Shown here one piece after another: positions 1 through 8,871 of a DNA stretch of 64,000 bases. The stretch's first letter is position 1. Each line of letters begins with the position of its first letter. Below the pieces are notes generated by a model. The model saw nothing but the letters and a program-made list of their open reading frames with translations, ran no database searches and had not been told where the DNA came from. Source of the DNA: an uncultured Opitutaceae bacterium (GTDB lineage: Bacteria > Verrucomicrobiota > Verrucomicrobiia > Opitutales > Opitutaceae); NCBI GenBank assembly GCA_951813085.1, contig OX638348.1:1063627-1127626 (forward strand), in the 5' to 3' direction. A program made the position numbers and the translations under genes.

Positions 1-1
1 T

Positions 2-634
2 GCGAAGGAAGAGATCCTGCTATGTCAACCCTTGGGCACGTTGCTGTACGCTTGGCGCATGATGCCGGACATTGCGGGCAAAACGGTTGCGGTGGTAGGC
101 CAGGGTCCAATCGGACTTATGTTCAATGCGCTGCTCAAGCTCAGGGGAGCCGAAACGGTCATTGGGATTGACCGGCTGCCGGAGCGCGTGGAAGTGGGCA
201 AGACGCTAGGCGCGGACGTTTCCTTGGATGCGAGCGAAGGGTCGGTTTCCGACCAAGTCGCGGACTTGACCAATGGGGAACTCGCTGACGTGGTGATTGA
301 AGCGGCAGGGCACAATGAGCTAGCTTACAATGAGGCTATAGATTTGACCCGCAAGGAAGGGACGCTGATCGCGTTCGGCGTAGTGGATACTGAATACGTC
401 GATCGCTACGCCTTCGGAAAGGCCTTCTACAAGAACTTGACCATTAAGCATACTGTGGGAGCCAAGGATGCAGGCGATTTCCTGGAAGCCGCTCGACTGA
501 TTGCCAACGGGGATGTGAACCTGAAACCTTTGCTTACGCATTCCCTGCCATTCGATGCGGCGCAACGAGCGTACGAAACCTTTGTCGACCGAGAGGATGG
601 GGCGATCAAGGTGGTGATCGATTTCGAGCGATAG
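2..634 (+). CDS. Zinc-type medium-chain alcohol/polyol dehydrogenase, C-terminal part
   Basis: The reading frame is open from the left edge, so the N-terminus (GroES-like domain with the zinc ligands) lies outside the window; 210 residues are visible. The segment starts in a motif typical of the hinge of zinc-dependent MDR dehydrogenases (E-P-L-G-T-like, here Q-P-L-G-T-L-L-Y-A) and continues into the NAD(P)-binding Rossmann fold with the glycine motif GQGPIG about 35 residues in, and an acidic D of GIDR at the end of the second beta strand, which favours NAD(H). It resembles threonine/sorbitol dehydrogenase-type enzymes, but the substrate cannot be told from this half. It ends convergently with the transglutaminase gene, 41 bases from its stop codon. 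An internal TTG at 32 could be mistaken for a start. Confidence 0.85.
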   Translation, partial: AKEEILLCQPLGTLLYAWRMMPDIAGKTVAVVGQGPIGLMFNALLKLRGAETVIGIDRLPERVEVGKTLGADVSLDASEGSVSDQVADLTNGELADVVIEAAGHNELAYNEAIDLTRKEGTLIAFGVVDTEYVDRYAFGKAFYKNLTIKHTVGAKDAGDFLEAARLIANGDVNLKPLLTHSLPFDAAQRAYETFVDREDGAIKVVIDFER

Positions 635-675
635 CTCTGAGGTCGGGCGTTCCTCAGAACCAACACGCCTAACGC

Positions 676-3600
676 TTAATTGCCGGACGCAAACTGGGCG
701 ACTTCTCGCTTGAGGCGCTTGATGGCGTTGAGCTCGCAGCTGGGTCCGTATCGGCAGTCGATCGCTTGTCTTCTCAACGCAGCGAGGCGATCATCATTCG
801 CTTCAGCTGGAACCGTAAGGGTTTCAATATCGTGCAAGAGCCTCCCTGCGAGCGAACGGAGAGTATCCACTTCGCGCGAGTTCGAAATCACATCGGAGCG
901 ACGGAAAAATAGGAACGCCAGTCTACCGATTTGCGAAAGCAGAAAGGCAAGTAGCAGGGCGACGAAACCGTAATTAACGAGTACGCGCGGCGTAAGAATT
1001 GATGAGGAGTCAGACTCATCGCGAACGATCGAAGAAGTTGTCGGTATCGAAGGTAATTCGGTTGGTTCCAACGCAGTTGCTGAATGGTCCGCCATGATCG
1101 GTCCTCTGGTAGGAGTCTGAGCGGGTCCAGTGGTTGTCGATTCTGGAGGCGGCGCTGCGGCAGGAGGGGCTTTCGTCTCCTCTATCCCTGGAACGTTGTC
1201 AGCATTCGCGTTCGCATCATTTGCGAGAATGCGATCGATTATCGAAAGAGCGCTGGGAATGATGCCGGATGCGCCTTCATCTGAAGCGGGGTTTTCGGGT
1301 GGCGTCGATCTGGCTAACGTTGAAACGTTCTCCTCGCTGGCTTCCGTAGTTGGATCTTCTGGCAAAGTCAGCAGTGCCGTTTGGATTTGCGTGTCGAAGG
1401 AGTCCGCCTGAGTTTCGCCTTGGGTGAACCGTGGCGTTTTTCGGGTAAACGGTGTCAGGTCCACGCGGACCCAGCGATTGTTGGCATCCAGGTACTCCGC
1501 CCAGGCGTGAGCATCCCGGTCACGCGCGATGAAGGTGCGTTCGCGAGCATTGTATTCCCTCGTGAGGGCTCCGACGACCACTCTTGCCGGGATCCCGCGT
1601 GATCGGGCAAGCAGCGTGAAGGCGCCGGCATAGTAGCCGCAAATTCCAGGGGAGCGCGATCTGAGCCAGCTAACGAGCAGGTTTTCCTCATCCTTGGAGT
1701 TGAATTCGAAATCGAATGAATACGGGTGCGTATTGCTAAAGTAGATACCAGCGCGTCGCGCGAATGTCTCAGGGGTGGCGTTCCTGCCGGCTATGCGCGT
1801 CGACAAGCGTTTCAAATAGGTGATATCGCGATTGTTCAGCGTGAGCTCAGTGAGAGACTGGAGGGTGTCTGCGGAGAGGGATGCGTTTGCGACGGGGCGG
1901 GCGTCTTCGAGCTCGAGTCCGCTAAATCGATAGGCGAAGGGACCCGAACTCGATTGCCTCGATAGGGTAAATCGACGTTCGTCTGCCACAAGCGACGCGC
2001 CCTGAGGAATTTGAATGGAGTGGAAGCGCCCGAGAACGGGAATCTCGTTCTTCCAGCTAGAACCAAGAGCGATCGTCCAGGGTTCGGTTGCATCTTGATT
2101 GGAACGAAAGGATCCGGGAGCTTGATTCCAGCCTGGATTATCAAGTTGGATCAGGTCCTTGGAGTCGGAAGCGGTGCTCGTGAATCGATCATGGCTTAAG
2201 GTTTCTAGGGCGTCGAATCTCAAATAGAGCTGGCGCGGCGCTTTCACGTCGCTCGGCACGTAGACTTCGATAATAGGACGGGTGTTGAGTCGGATACTTA
2301 CTTTGTCGGCGAATTCGAGGGCTCGCGTTGAGCGGGCGATGCTGACGGAGGACTGAATGCTTCGCGCTATGGATGTCGAGCGTTGCTGCCGTTCCTTCTG
2401 GGAGAGGGATGGTGTGGGCGGAGTGATTGCGTCATCGTCAGCGGGCGGCGAATACGAAACGCGTAGACTCTCGCCTACGGTTCGGTCCTCAATTGAATCG
2501 CCACTGTCCGACGGCTCGTTTTCTTGATGCTCTGAGATGCCGCCGAGCTCGAAGTCGATTGGGATCGCTGACGAGGAATCGCGATCGGATTCGGCAGGCT
2601 CCGGCAGATCCGTGTTCGTCGTATAGTTGGGCAGTAGCGACCGCGCATCGGGAGCCGTAATGCTTATGGCGGGCGGAGCCGATTGCGTCTTTACGATCTC
2701 GGCGATTTCCTGAGAGGACGGCTCTACGTTCAGGCCACGGCGTCTTTCGGAATCGGGGTTGTGGGTCCGAATGATTACTTTTCGTTTGTCGCTATCAGCT
2801 TGGCGTCGGATGCGGGCATCGCTGGCAGCAGATTCGAGCGCATTGATCTCGGTGCTTGTCGGGGGGCGGAAACGGTTGCGTTCGTTTCTGGGAACTAGCG
2901 AGAACGCTTGCTCAATGCGATCGCGTTCCGGGATCTCTAATGGGCGCGCTGCCAGACGGGTCGATTCGGTAAAGGATTCGAAATAGGACTTGTCGAGGAG
3001 GAGCCAGGTGAAAAGCGCGAATAAGAGGAGCCCTAAAAGCGTGACGGTAGCATGGGCGCGACGGGGGCCGCGGAGACCGCGGGTTTTGAGCGCTCCTTGG
3101 GCCACTCCCTCGAAGCGCTGCGATTCGACGCGCTCGGACGCTCCCAGGAAATAGGCCAGGAGGAGCGCTATCGCCAGCCCTGCAGCGATCGTAAAGTCAG
3201 CGGTATAGTGATAGTAGATGAAGGCGAGAGCGAGGGCGGAACCTGTCTCCGTGAGAGAGGGTGCGTTGCGTTTCGCGAAGATAAGGGCTGACAGGAGCTC
3301 CCACGCTATCGCCAGAAGCAAGGTAGACAGCAGGACGTTTTCATAGCTTGACTGAAACCGAGGCTCGAGGATTCGTAGTGCCCCGAAAAAGGCGATTAGC
3401 AATACGGGAGCTGCCACGAATCGCAATTGGGGAATGGATACGTTTATGGAATTCAGCCCCGCCAAAAGCCCTAGAGTACAGAGGACAATGGCGAGAGAAG
3501 GATTGTTGTAGAGAACGACGTTCCCTCCTTGGAGAAAGATCAGGGCGCAGGCGGAACCGACGATGGAGAGCTCGATGCGGACGAAGCGTTTCTCGATGGA

Positions 3601-3762
3601 CCGAGTGATTCGAGCCAGCAGCGCGAACACGCCTACGGCGATCATGGGCCAAGAGGCGAGCGGATCGCCGGACAGCATATGAAACAAGGCGAGCCCAACG
3701 AGAGCGACCACGGCGCGAGGGAAGTGAATCCAAGGAGATTTCGATCGCTGCGCGTCCCTCAT
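676..3762 (-). CDS. Membrane-anchored transglutaminase-like protein (TgpA type)
   Basis: This 1028-residue protein has several hydrophobic segments in its first ~250 residues, a long Ser/Asp/Glu-rich extracytoplasmic part, a transglutaminase core and a further membrane segment near residue 950 followed by a short cytoplasmic tail. The core shows the catalytic triad expected of the superfamily: Cys about residue 708 in PGICGYYAG, His about 752 in HAWAEY and Asp about 768 in VRVDLTP. I chose the start at 3762 because its ATG overlaps the stop codon of the DUF58 gene as ATGA; an in-frame start at 3816 would overlap more. MoxR, DUF58 and transglutaminase genes commonly form one operon. The exact substrate is unknown; peptide crosslinking or cleavage in the envelope is the usual proposal. 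It is longer than typical TgpA proteins because of low-complexity linkers. Confidence 0.88.
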   Translation of the reverse strand: MRDAQRSKSPWIHFPRAVVALVGLALFHMLSGDPLASWPMIAVGVFALLARITRSIEKRFVRIELSIVGSACALIFLQGGNVVLYNNPSLAIVLCTLGLLAGLNSINVSIPQLRFVAAPVLLIAFFGALRILEPRFQSSYENVLLSTLLLAIAWELLSALIFAKRNAPSLTETGSALALAFIYYHYTADFTIAAGLAIALLLAYFLGASERVESQRFEGVAQGALKTRGLRGPRRAHATVTLLGLLLFALFTWLLLDKSYFESFTESTRLAARPLEIPERDRIEQAFSLVPRNERNRFRPPTSTEINALESAASDARIRRQADSDKRKVIIRTHNPDSERRRGLNVEPSSQEIAEIVKTQSAPPAISITAPDARSLLPNYTTNTDLPEPAESDRDSSSAIPIDFELGGISEHQENEPSDSGDSIEDRTVGESLRVSYSPPADDDAITPPTPSLSQKERQQRSTSIARSIQSSVSIARSTRALEFADKVSIRLNTRPIIEVYVPSDVKAPRQLYLRFDALETLSHDRFTSTASDSKDLIQLDNPGWNQAPGSFRSNQDATEPWTIALGSSWKNEIPVLGRFHSIQIPQGASLVADERRFTLSRQSSSGPFAYRFSGLELEDARPVANASLSADTLQSLTELTLNNRDITYLKRLSTRIAGRNATPETFARRAGIYFSNTHPYSFDFEFNSKDEENLLVSWLRSRSPGICGYYAGAFTLLARSRGIPARVVVGALTREYNARERTFIARDRDAHAWAEYLDANNRWVRVDLTPFTRKTPRFTQGETQADSFDTQIQTALLTLPEDPTTEASEENVSTLARSTPPENPASDEGASGIIPSALSIIDRILANDANANADNVPGIEETKAPPAAAPPPESTTTGPAQTPTRGPIMADHSATALEPTELPSIPTTSSIVRDESDSSSILTPRVLVNYGFVALLLAFLLSQIGRLAFLFFRRSDVISNSREVDTLRSLAGRLLHDIETLTVPAEANDDRLAALRRQAIDCRYGPSCELNAIKRLKREVAQFASGN

Positions 3763-4796
3763 CCGAAGACCCCTTTCAATTTCCAATCCAAAATTTGCAG
3801 TCCATTCCGATCGCAACGTATCAGAAAGTCCCCGCGTTCAAGGTAGGGTGGATCAGCCGAGACGGTATCGTCCATTTGAGCGGCGCTAAGGAGATCGAGT
3901 GCATTTTCCAAGTCGGCAAGGGATCGAATCGCGAGCATCTGATCGCCCAATCGCATACCGGCTAAGGATCTCCAGGCGAAGCTAGACTCGAGGGCGGAGG
4001 ACATTAGCCGCAACGCCTTCTCGAAATCGACCGGCTGACGCCAATTGGCGGGATGGGGATTCAGGACCCATTTCATTTGAGGCAAGGCGCCCGCGGAATC
4101 GTCGCGAACAATCAGCGTATCCGTTTTAGCGGACAGTTTCCAATTGATGCGGCGTTTCGAGTCGCCCGGCGCGTATTCGCGAAATCGGTTCGGGTCATAG
4201 GCGTCGTTCCGCGAGTTGAGCTGCCGTTGGGAAGCAGCCCGTCGTTCGCGTTCCAGCCTTTGGAAGATCGTGTGTGGCACGTCTGTCGTTTGGGGCCAGA
4301 CGATAATTGACTCGGACTCGACGCGCAGCGTTCGCCGGGCGCGGGTAAAGCCAAATGGGTAGTGAATGTAGGCTTCAACGACGGTTAGCCGCTGCGGGCC
4401 GCGTTTGCTGAAGATCGGATAAAACTGAAAGGAAAGGCGTTCCTGAGGCGATAGCGTTTGCGGGACGACGATCGTGTGCGAGCGGCTACGGCCAGACTCG
4501 GTTGCCTTGAATTTAGGGTGAAAGAGGGGCAGCCATCTGCTGCGGTTGCGGAGTTCCGCCTCGAACGGAAAGGGGTCGAAAGCGCGAGCCCGCGTCGCCT
4601 TGGGGCGTATCGATATTTCGATATTTCGAATTGAAAGCGTGGATACGAACCAATGGAAGGCTAGGCCGAATAGGAGGGTAGAGCCCGCTACGAACGCCAG
4701 GGCATTGCCATTGACTCCGGCGACAGCGATCGCCACGAACGCGAACATCCCGCAAACGATGCCAGTCGCTTTGAGCGTGTGGGATGCGAGAGCCAT
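3759..4796 (-). CDS. DUF58 family protein
   Basis: A 345-residue protein with two hydrophobic segments at the N-terminus (residues about 5-50) and a C-terminal DUF58 domain. The diagnostic motif, F-R-E-Y-A-P-G-D followed by RRINWKLSAK, is present near residue 220. The start at 4796 is preferred over an upstream ATG at 4925 because the latter would run deep into the MoxR gene; 4796 leaves an 8-base gap after the MoxR stop. DUF58 proteins are von Willebrand factor A-like and work with MoxR AAA+ ATPases, probably as chaperone or assembly pairs for envelope or cofactor-bearing proteins. Here it sits between moxR and the transglutaminase gene, overlapping the latter by four bases, so the three are surely cotranscribed. 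Confidence 0.9.
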   Translation of the reverse strand: MALASHTLKATGIVCGMFAFVAIAVAGVNGNALAFVAGSTLLFGLAFHWFVSTLSIRNIEISIRPKATRARAFDPFPFEAELRNRSRWLPLFHPKFKATESGRSRSHTIVVPQTLSPQERLSFQFYPIFSKRGPQRLTVVEAYIHYPFGFTRARRTLRVESESIIVWPQTTDVPHTIFQRLERERRAASQRQLNSRNDAYDPNRFREYAPGDSKRRINWKLSAKTDTLIVRDDSAGALPQMKWVLNPHPANWRQPVDFEKALRLMSSALESSFAWRSLAGMRLGDQMLAIRSLADLENALDLLSAAQMDDTVSADPPYLERGDFLIRCDRNGLQILDWKLKGVFG

Positions 4797-4804
4797 TGGA
4801 GAGA

Positions 4805-5779
4805 TCAGTCGGTAGCGTGAGGGACAGGAATCTCGCTGAGTATCTCGTTGATGATCTCTGCCGAGCGTCCCCAATCGTAGGATCCTGAGATCGAATTGGC
4901 GAGACGCAGTCGATGGGCTAGGCAAGGGACGGCGTAGGCTTGGAGGTCGTCCGGGGTGACATAGCTCCTCCCGGCGACCAGCGCCGCGGCTTGAGCAGCA
5001 GTCCGAAAGGCGATGGCGCCTCGAGGGCTGATGCCGATCTCGATAGTGGGACGGTTTCGCGTGGCCAGGATAATGTCGTGTAGATAGTCGTAGAGCGAGT
5101 CCTCGATGTAGACCTCATCTACTTGTTTCTGCAAGGTGCGTATCTCCTCTTTCGTGACAACTGGATCGATCTCCATCCGGTCGTAGTGGAGCTTGCCCGA
5201 GCGTAGCATATTGGATTCGTCTTCCTTTTCCAGATAGCCCATCGAGATGCGCATGAGGAATCGGTCGAGCTGGGCGCTGGGCAGCGGGAACGTGCTTTCG
5301 AAGTCTACCGGATTCTGCGTGGCGATCACCATGAACGGGAGATCGATGGGCCGGGAGGCGCCGTCAATTGTCACGAGGCCTCTTTCCATCGCTTCCAGCA
5401 GGGCGGATTGCGACTTCGGCGAGGCGCGGTTGATCTCGTCAGCGAGCACGATATTGGAGAATACGGGCCCTTTGAAGAACTCGAACTGGTTTTCGGCTCC
5501 CTGGTAGATCGAGACACCCAAGATATCCGAAGGAAGAATGTCGCTCGTGAATTGGATGCGGTTAAAGTCACAGGCAATGGATTTCGCCAGGACGTAGGCC
5601 AGGGTGGTCTTTCCGACTCCAGACACGTCCTCGACCAGGATATGGCCTTCAGCGAGCAAGCAGGCTATGATGCGTTCTATGGCTTCGTTCTTTCCGTGCA
5701 GGCGTTTCGATAGGGAAGCCTTCAGGCGATCCAAAGGGGCATTCAGGCTCAAGGAGAGCGATGATTCGGCGTATTCCAC
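4805..5779 (-). CDS. MoxR family AAA+ ATPase
   Basis: A 324-residue MoxR-type AAA+ ATPase, normal length for the family. Walker A reads EDVSGVGKTTLA at about residue 54; most relatives have Pro where this one has Ser before GVGKT. Walker B is IVLADEINRASP, followed by the sensor region V-I-A-T-Q-N-P and the MoxR-typical arginines in the C-terminal helical lid. It is the first gene of the moxR-DUF58-transglutaminase operon on the minus strand and is divergent from the desaturase gene across a 282-base region. MoxR proteins act as chaperone-like ATPases for partner proteins; the specific client here is unknown. Function is assigned from motifs and context only. Confidence 0.93.
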   Translation of the reverse strand: MEYAESSLSLSLNAPLDRLKASLSKRLHGKNEAIERIIACLLAEGHILVEDVSGVGKTTLAYVLAKSIACDFNRIQFTSDILPSDILGVSIYQGAENQFEFFKGPVFSNIVLADEINRASPKSQSALLEAMERGLVTIDGASRPIDLPFMVIATQNPVDFESTFPLPSAQLDRFLMRISMGYLEKEDESNMLRSGKLHYDRMEIDPVVTKEEIRTLQKQVDEVYIEDSLYDYLHDIILATRNRPTIEIGISPRGAIAFRTAAQAAALVAGRSYVTPDDLQAYAVPCLAHRLRLANSISGSYDWGRSAEIINEILSEIPVPHATD

Positions 5780-5926
5780 GGGCAGGTTTCAACTAGGGCG
5801 CTAAGCGAGGGGTTCCGGATATTTGTCCGTTTCTCGGGGACAATCAAAGAATAAACGGGGCGAAGCGGCGTTTGATCCCCGAAATTTCAGTTTTGTCAGG
5901 AATTCTCGTCAATTCTCTTATAAACG

Positions 5927-6023
5927 AGCGGGGTTCCTCCGCGAATTTTCAGGAAAAACCCGCTAAAACCGTTTTCAATGGTTGCGTAATGACAGAAAAT
6001 CCCGACTTATGCGGGGTCTTTTT
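5927..6023 (+). promoter_or_regulatory. Structured leader upstream of the desaturase gene
   Basis: The 282-base divergent region between moxR and the desaturase contains two candidate RNA structures on the plus strand. The first pairs AGCGGGGTTCCT at 5927-5938 with AGGAAAAACCCGCT at 5951-5964. The second is a 6-base-pair stem (5999-6004 with 6012-6017) followed by CTTTTT, which looks like an intrinsic terminator only 38 bases before the ATG. Together they could form an attenuator for the desaturase gene. No known riboswitch class was recognised, and no Shine-Dalgarno sequence is obvious before the ATG. This is inference from sequence pairing only. Confidence 0.3.
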
Positions 6024-6061
6024 GAACAAACCCTCCCATATCGGGACTTCCTATCTCACAC

Positions 6062-7165
6062 ATGCGTATCAACAACTGGGGAACTTTCGCGGCGATTGCG
6101 GGCTATCATGTGGCGCTTCTCGCTCTCTTGCCATTCACGTTCAGCGCCTTCAATGGAGCGACGTTCGCGATCTATTTCGTAACCTTCGTCCTCTCCGGTT
6201 TGGCCATCACCGCAGGATACCACCGTTTGTTCGCTCACATTACTTATGAAGCTAGCCCGGTCTATGAATGGTTCTGGCTGATCATGGCGACCTTGGCGGG
6301 CCAAATGTCCGCTTTGAGCTGGTCGAATGACCACCGCATACATCACAGCCATGTGGATACGGAGAAAGATCCCTACAACATCAATCGCGGTTTCTGGTTC
6401 GCCCACGTGGGTTGGCTCTTCGTCAACAAGACGATTCCAATCAACGACCGGATTGTCGGCGATCTGTTGAAGAACAAGCGCGTTGTATTCCAGCACGAGC
6501 ACTACGGAAAGCTTTTCTTGGCGGTGAACGGAGCGGTATTTGCTTTCGGCTGCCTGTTCATGTCGCCTCTAGTATCGTTCGTGGGCTGCGTGCTCCTGCG
6601 CATCTTTACCATCCACCACTGCACTTGGTTCATCAATTCGCTAGCTCACATCTGGGGATCACGGACTTACTCGAAGGAGCAGACTGCAGCGGACAACGCG
6701 CTGCTTGCCATGGTGACCTTTGGCGAGGGCTACCACAATTACCACCACGCGATCGCCAATGACTATCGCAACGGCATCCGCTGGTACCATTTCGATCCCA
6801 CCAAGTGGCTTATCTGGACCTCGTCCAAGCTAGGCCTAGTGAAGAACCTTAAGTGGGTGAACGACATCCGTATCCAGCAAACGCTGGTCAAGAACGACAA
6901 GCAGCTTCTGCTCAACCGCATCCGTCACGAGATCGACGAGAGCGCGCATGAGCTTCGTCTGAAGCTTGAAGAGCTGTCCAAGAACTTTGAAGGAAAGGCC
7001 GCAGAGCTGACCAAGGCCTACCGCGAGCTGAAAGTTGCCACCGAAGACCGCAAGCGCATCTTGCTCGTCGAGATCAAGCAATTGCGCAAGGAGCTGCAAA
7101 TCGCTTGGAAGAGTTGGGTCACGCTCACCGAACTCACTCAGAAGCAGTACGCGCTAGCGCATTGA
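6062..7165 (+). CDS. Acyl-CoA / acyl-lipid fatty acid desaturase with C-terminal coiled coil
   Basis: A 367-residue membrane di-iron desaturase. The three histidine boxes are clear: HRLFAH at residues 54-59, HRIHH at 91-95 and H225-N-Y-HH. Four hydrophobic segments surround them, as in stearoyl-CoA-type delta-9 desaturases, so it probably introduces a double bond into membrane acyl chains and adjusts fluidity. The catalytic part ends around residue 270. The last ~90 residues are a highly charged amphipathic helix rich in E, K, L and R, looking like a coiled coil; this tail is longer than in the short bacterial enzymes I know. The gene stands alone and is followed by the inverted repeat at 7165. 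Substrate regiospecificity is inferred from family resemblance only. Confidence 0.9.
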   Translation: MRINNWGTFAAIAGYHVALLALLPFTFSAFNGATFAIYFVTFVLSGLAITAGYHRLFAHITYEASPVYEWFWLIMATLAGQMSALSWSNDHRIHHSHVDTEKDPYNINRGFWFAHVGWLFVNKTIPINDRIVGDLLKNKRVVFQHEHYGKLFLAVNGAVFAFGCLFMSPLVSFVGCVLLRIFTIHHCTWFINSLAHIWGSRTYSKEQTAADNALLAMVTFGEGYHNYHHAIANDYRNGIRWYHFDPTKWLIWTSSKLGLVKNLKWVNDIRIQQTLVKNDKQLLLNRIRHEIDESAHELRLKLEELSKNFEGKAAELTKAYRELKVATEDRKRILLVEIKQLRKELQIAWKSWVTLTELTQKQYALAH

Positions 7166-7306
7166 GTAGTGAATGGTGAGTGGTGAGGAGTGAAAGGGAG
7201 GACGCGGTCGCTACCGCTCCCTTGATCCGTTCCGGCGATGAATGGGAGTAGGGCTGTGTTTGGTGGCTCGAGTATTTTCACTCCTCACCACTCACCATTC
7301 ACTACT
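7165..7306. repeat. Small element with 31-base perfect inverted repeats
   Basis: Positions 7165-7195 (starting AGTAGTGAATGGTGAGTGG) are the exact reverse complement of 7276-7306. The arms enclose an 80-base core with no open frame. The first base of the left arm is the last base of the desaturase stop codon, so the element abuts the gene. Related single arms occur at 33811-33838 (between nrdB and nrdA) and 44501-44520 (between nadC and birA), which shows a dispersed family with a GTGAATGGTGA core. A folded transcript would make a very strong hairpin downstream of the desaturase. Confidence 0.8.
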
Positions 7307-7313
7307 TAAAGAA

Positions 7314-7390
7314 TGGCAGGGCAGGAGGGACTTGAACCCCCGACCACCGGATTAGAAATCCGATGCTCTATCCAGCTGAGCTACTGCCCC
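7314..7390 (-). tRNA. tRNA-Arg (anticodon UCU)
   Basis: The minus strand folds into a full cloverleaf. The acceptor stem pairs GGGGCAG with CTGCCCT (one G-U), the D arm has GCTC/GAGC, the anticodon stem encloses the loop TTTCTAA with anticodon TCT, the variable loop is short, and the T arm contains TTCAAGT closed by GGGGG/CCCTC. The discriminator is G at 7317 and CCA is encoded at 7316-7314. It marks the left side of the accessory region; the integrase remnant lies on its 5' side, 47 bases away. Confidence 0.95.
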
Positions 7391-7437
7391 GTGCTTCGCC
7401 TGAGGCGAAAGAAGGCGGAACGAAATACGAGCGCCCT

Positions 7438-7677
7438 TTAAAACTCAAGTTTGAAAATCGAATTTCGGACTGGGTTAAGAGCCGAAAAGTCCAGTGGGCT
7501 ATTCAGCTCCTTGATGGTCTTCATAATGACCGAGTGGTTGTAGAGCATCGTCGTCTTAACATCGCTGTGTCCTAATAGCTACCGGATCGTGCGTATGTCG
7601 TATTTGGCTTCCAGGAAGTCGCTCGATTGGCTATGCCTGAATGAGCAGCGCCCGCGGGGGCAGTCGTCTTTGTTCAC
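7438..7677 (-). pseudogene. Tyrosine recombinase (integron integrase-like), C-terminal remnant
   Basis: Reading the minus strand gives about 80 residues matching the end of integron/XerD-type integrases: F-R-H-S, then LEAKYDIRTIR, an in-frame TAG, LLGHSDVKTTMLYNH and a proper stop at 7438. These correspond to the RHSFATHLLE, GYDIRTVQELLGH and Y-x-H catalytic regions, so the HxxR box and the nucleophilic Tyr (MLY) are recognisable. The nonsense codon replaces the residue before LLGH, and the N-terminal two thirds are absent or unrecognisable upstream (7678-7887). It is dead. The final S-P-L-D residues also resemble integron integrase ends. It is next to a tRNA gene, but no second copy of the tRNA end was found. 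Confidence 0.8.
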
Positions 7678-7900
7678 TTAGCGGTACAATCCGCACCAGA
7701 GGATCGGAGCAGGGATTTTGCAAAAGCCGTTTGTGAACCTAGCGACTCGACAGTCGCACCTGCTGCGAAGCGATCCTTCTTCCGTTTGCCGGGAGAGCGT
7801 TGTTAATCATAGTCTCCACCTAGTTGCACGCTCCGAAAGATTGACTTACCCGAGCGTAGTAGGGCATGAACATGCCTCAACCCTGGTTGGACCCCGCAGT

Positions 7901-8871
7901 TTAGCCCGGTTTGAATGAGAGATTCTCGACGGGTTTCTTGTTGTTGGGCTTGGGTTTAAGCTGCCTGGGGTGGAGATCGCCCGAAGGGCGGTCGGAGCCG
8001 CAGGCAGCCTGGATTTGCCTTGTGGCAAGCTCGCTGGGCGTTAGCGCGCCTGGCGATCCATGGGGCCTATGATTGCTGCAGCAGTCCTTCCAGTCCGCGA
8101 AGATCACGCGCGATTCGCTGAGCGCGCAGATCAGCTCGCGGTCGAGGCGTTCCTCGCGGAAGCGGCCGTTGAAGCTTTCGCGTATCCGTTCCGCCAAGGG
8201 CGGCCCGGATCGATGCATAGAGCCTCGATCCCGTTCTCGGCAAGCCAGCCCTGGATGGCCTTGGCGATGAGCTCGGGCCCGTTGCCCGAGCGGATGCATT
8301 CGGGAGCCCCATGCTCGCGGATGGCCTCCTGCAGCGGGGCCAGCGCGTCGGAGGCCTTGATCGCCCGGTCGGCATGGATGCAATGGCGCTGGCGAGCGCA
8401 TTCGCCTATCAGGTCGAAGGCCCGCAGCTTGCCTCCCCGCTGGCCGTAGTCCGAGACGAGGCCCCAGGCCCGGACGCGGTTGCGGCGAAGCGCCTTCCGC
8501 GGAAGCCCCGCGCAGAGCCCCTGCCGCCGCCTGCGAGGGCGGCGAGGCGGAGCTTGTTGCAGCCCCTCCTCCCTGCGGACGCGCTGGACCAGCCTCTTGT
8601 TCGCGCGGTAGCCAAGCGACCTCAGCTTGGCCGAGATCTTCTTGCATCCAAGCGTCGGCTGCTCCCCCGGAAGGCGGACGATCTCCGGCTCCAGCAAGCG
8701 CTTCCCCTCGGGCTTGGGCCTCGGAAGGTAGCGGAGCGTCGAGCGGCTGATCCCCAGCCACCGGCAAACGGCTCTCCCGGAACGCGACAGCGCGGACTGG
8801 ACCTTTGCCGCAATCCCGCGCCGGCGCTCCGGGCTCAGAGGTTTTCTTCCAGCGCGATCTCCAAGGCCTTG
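7901..8871 (-). pseudogene. IS3-family transposase OrfB, degenerate
   Basis: The frame carries the HTH_21 and rve integrase-core regions of IS3-group OrfB. A single-base deletion near 8180 (just before the third catalytic residue, the Glu of GYAESF) shifts the frame; the remaining third continues to the stop at 7901. Even before this, residues that are nearly invariant in the family are changed: the Asp of the W-x-D-F-V motif reads G-L-V, the Asp of the next DE/DD-F-T-R motif is Gly, and R-S-D-N-G-P-E-F reads RSGNGPEL. The same three Asp-to-Gly changes occur in copy 2. Catalysis by this protein is therefore not expected. Confidence 0.8.

Noticed and set aside
7165-7306. Inverted repeat considered as a CRISPR-like or attachment structure
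   Set aside because: Only two arms in opposite orientation, no spacer series and no integrase site logic; better described as a MITE/REP-like element.
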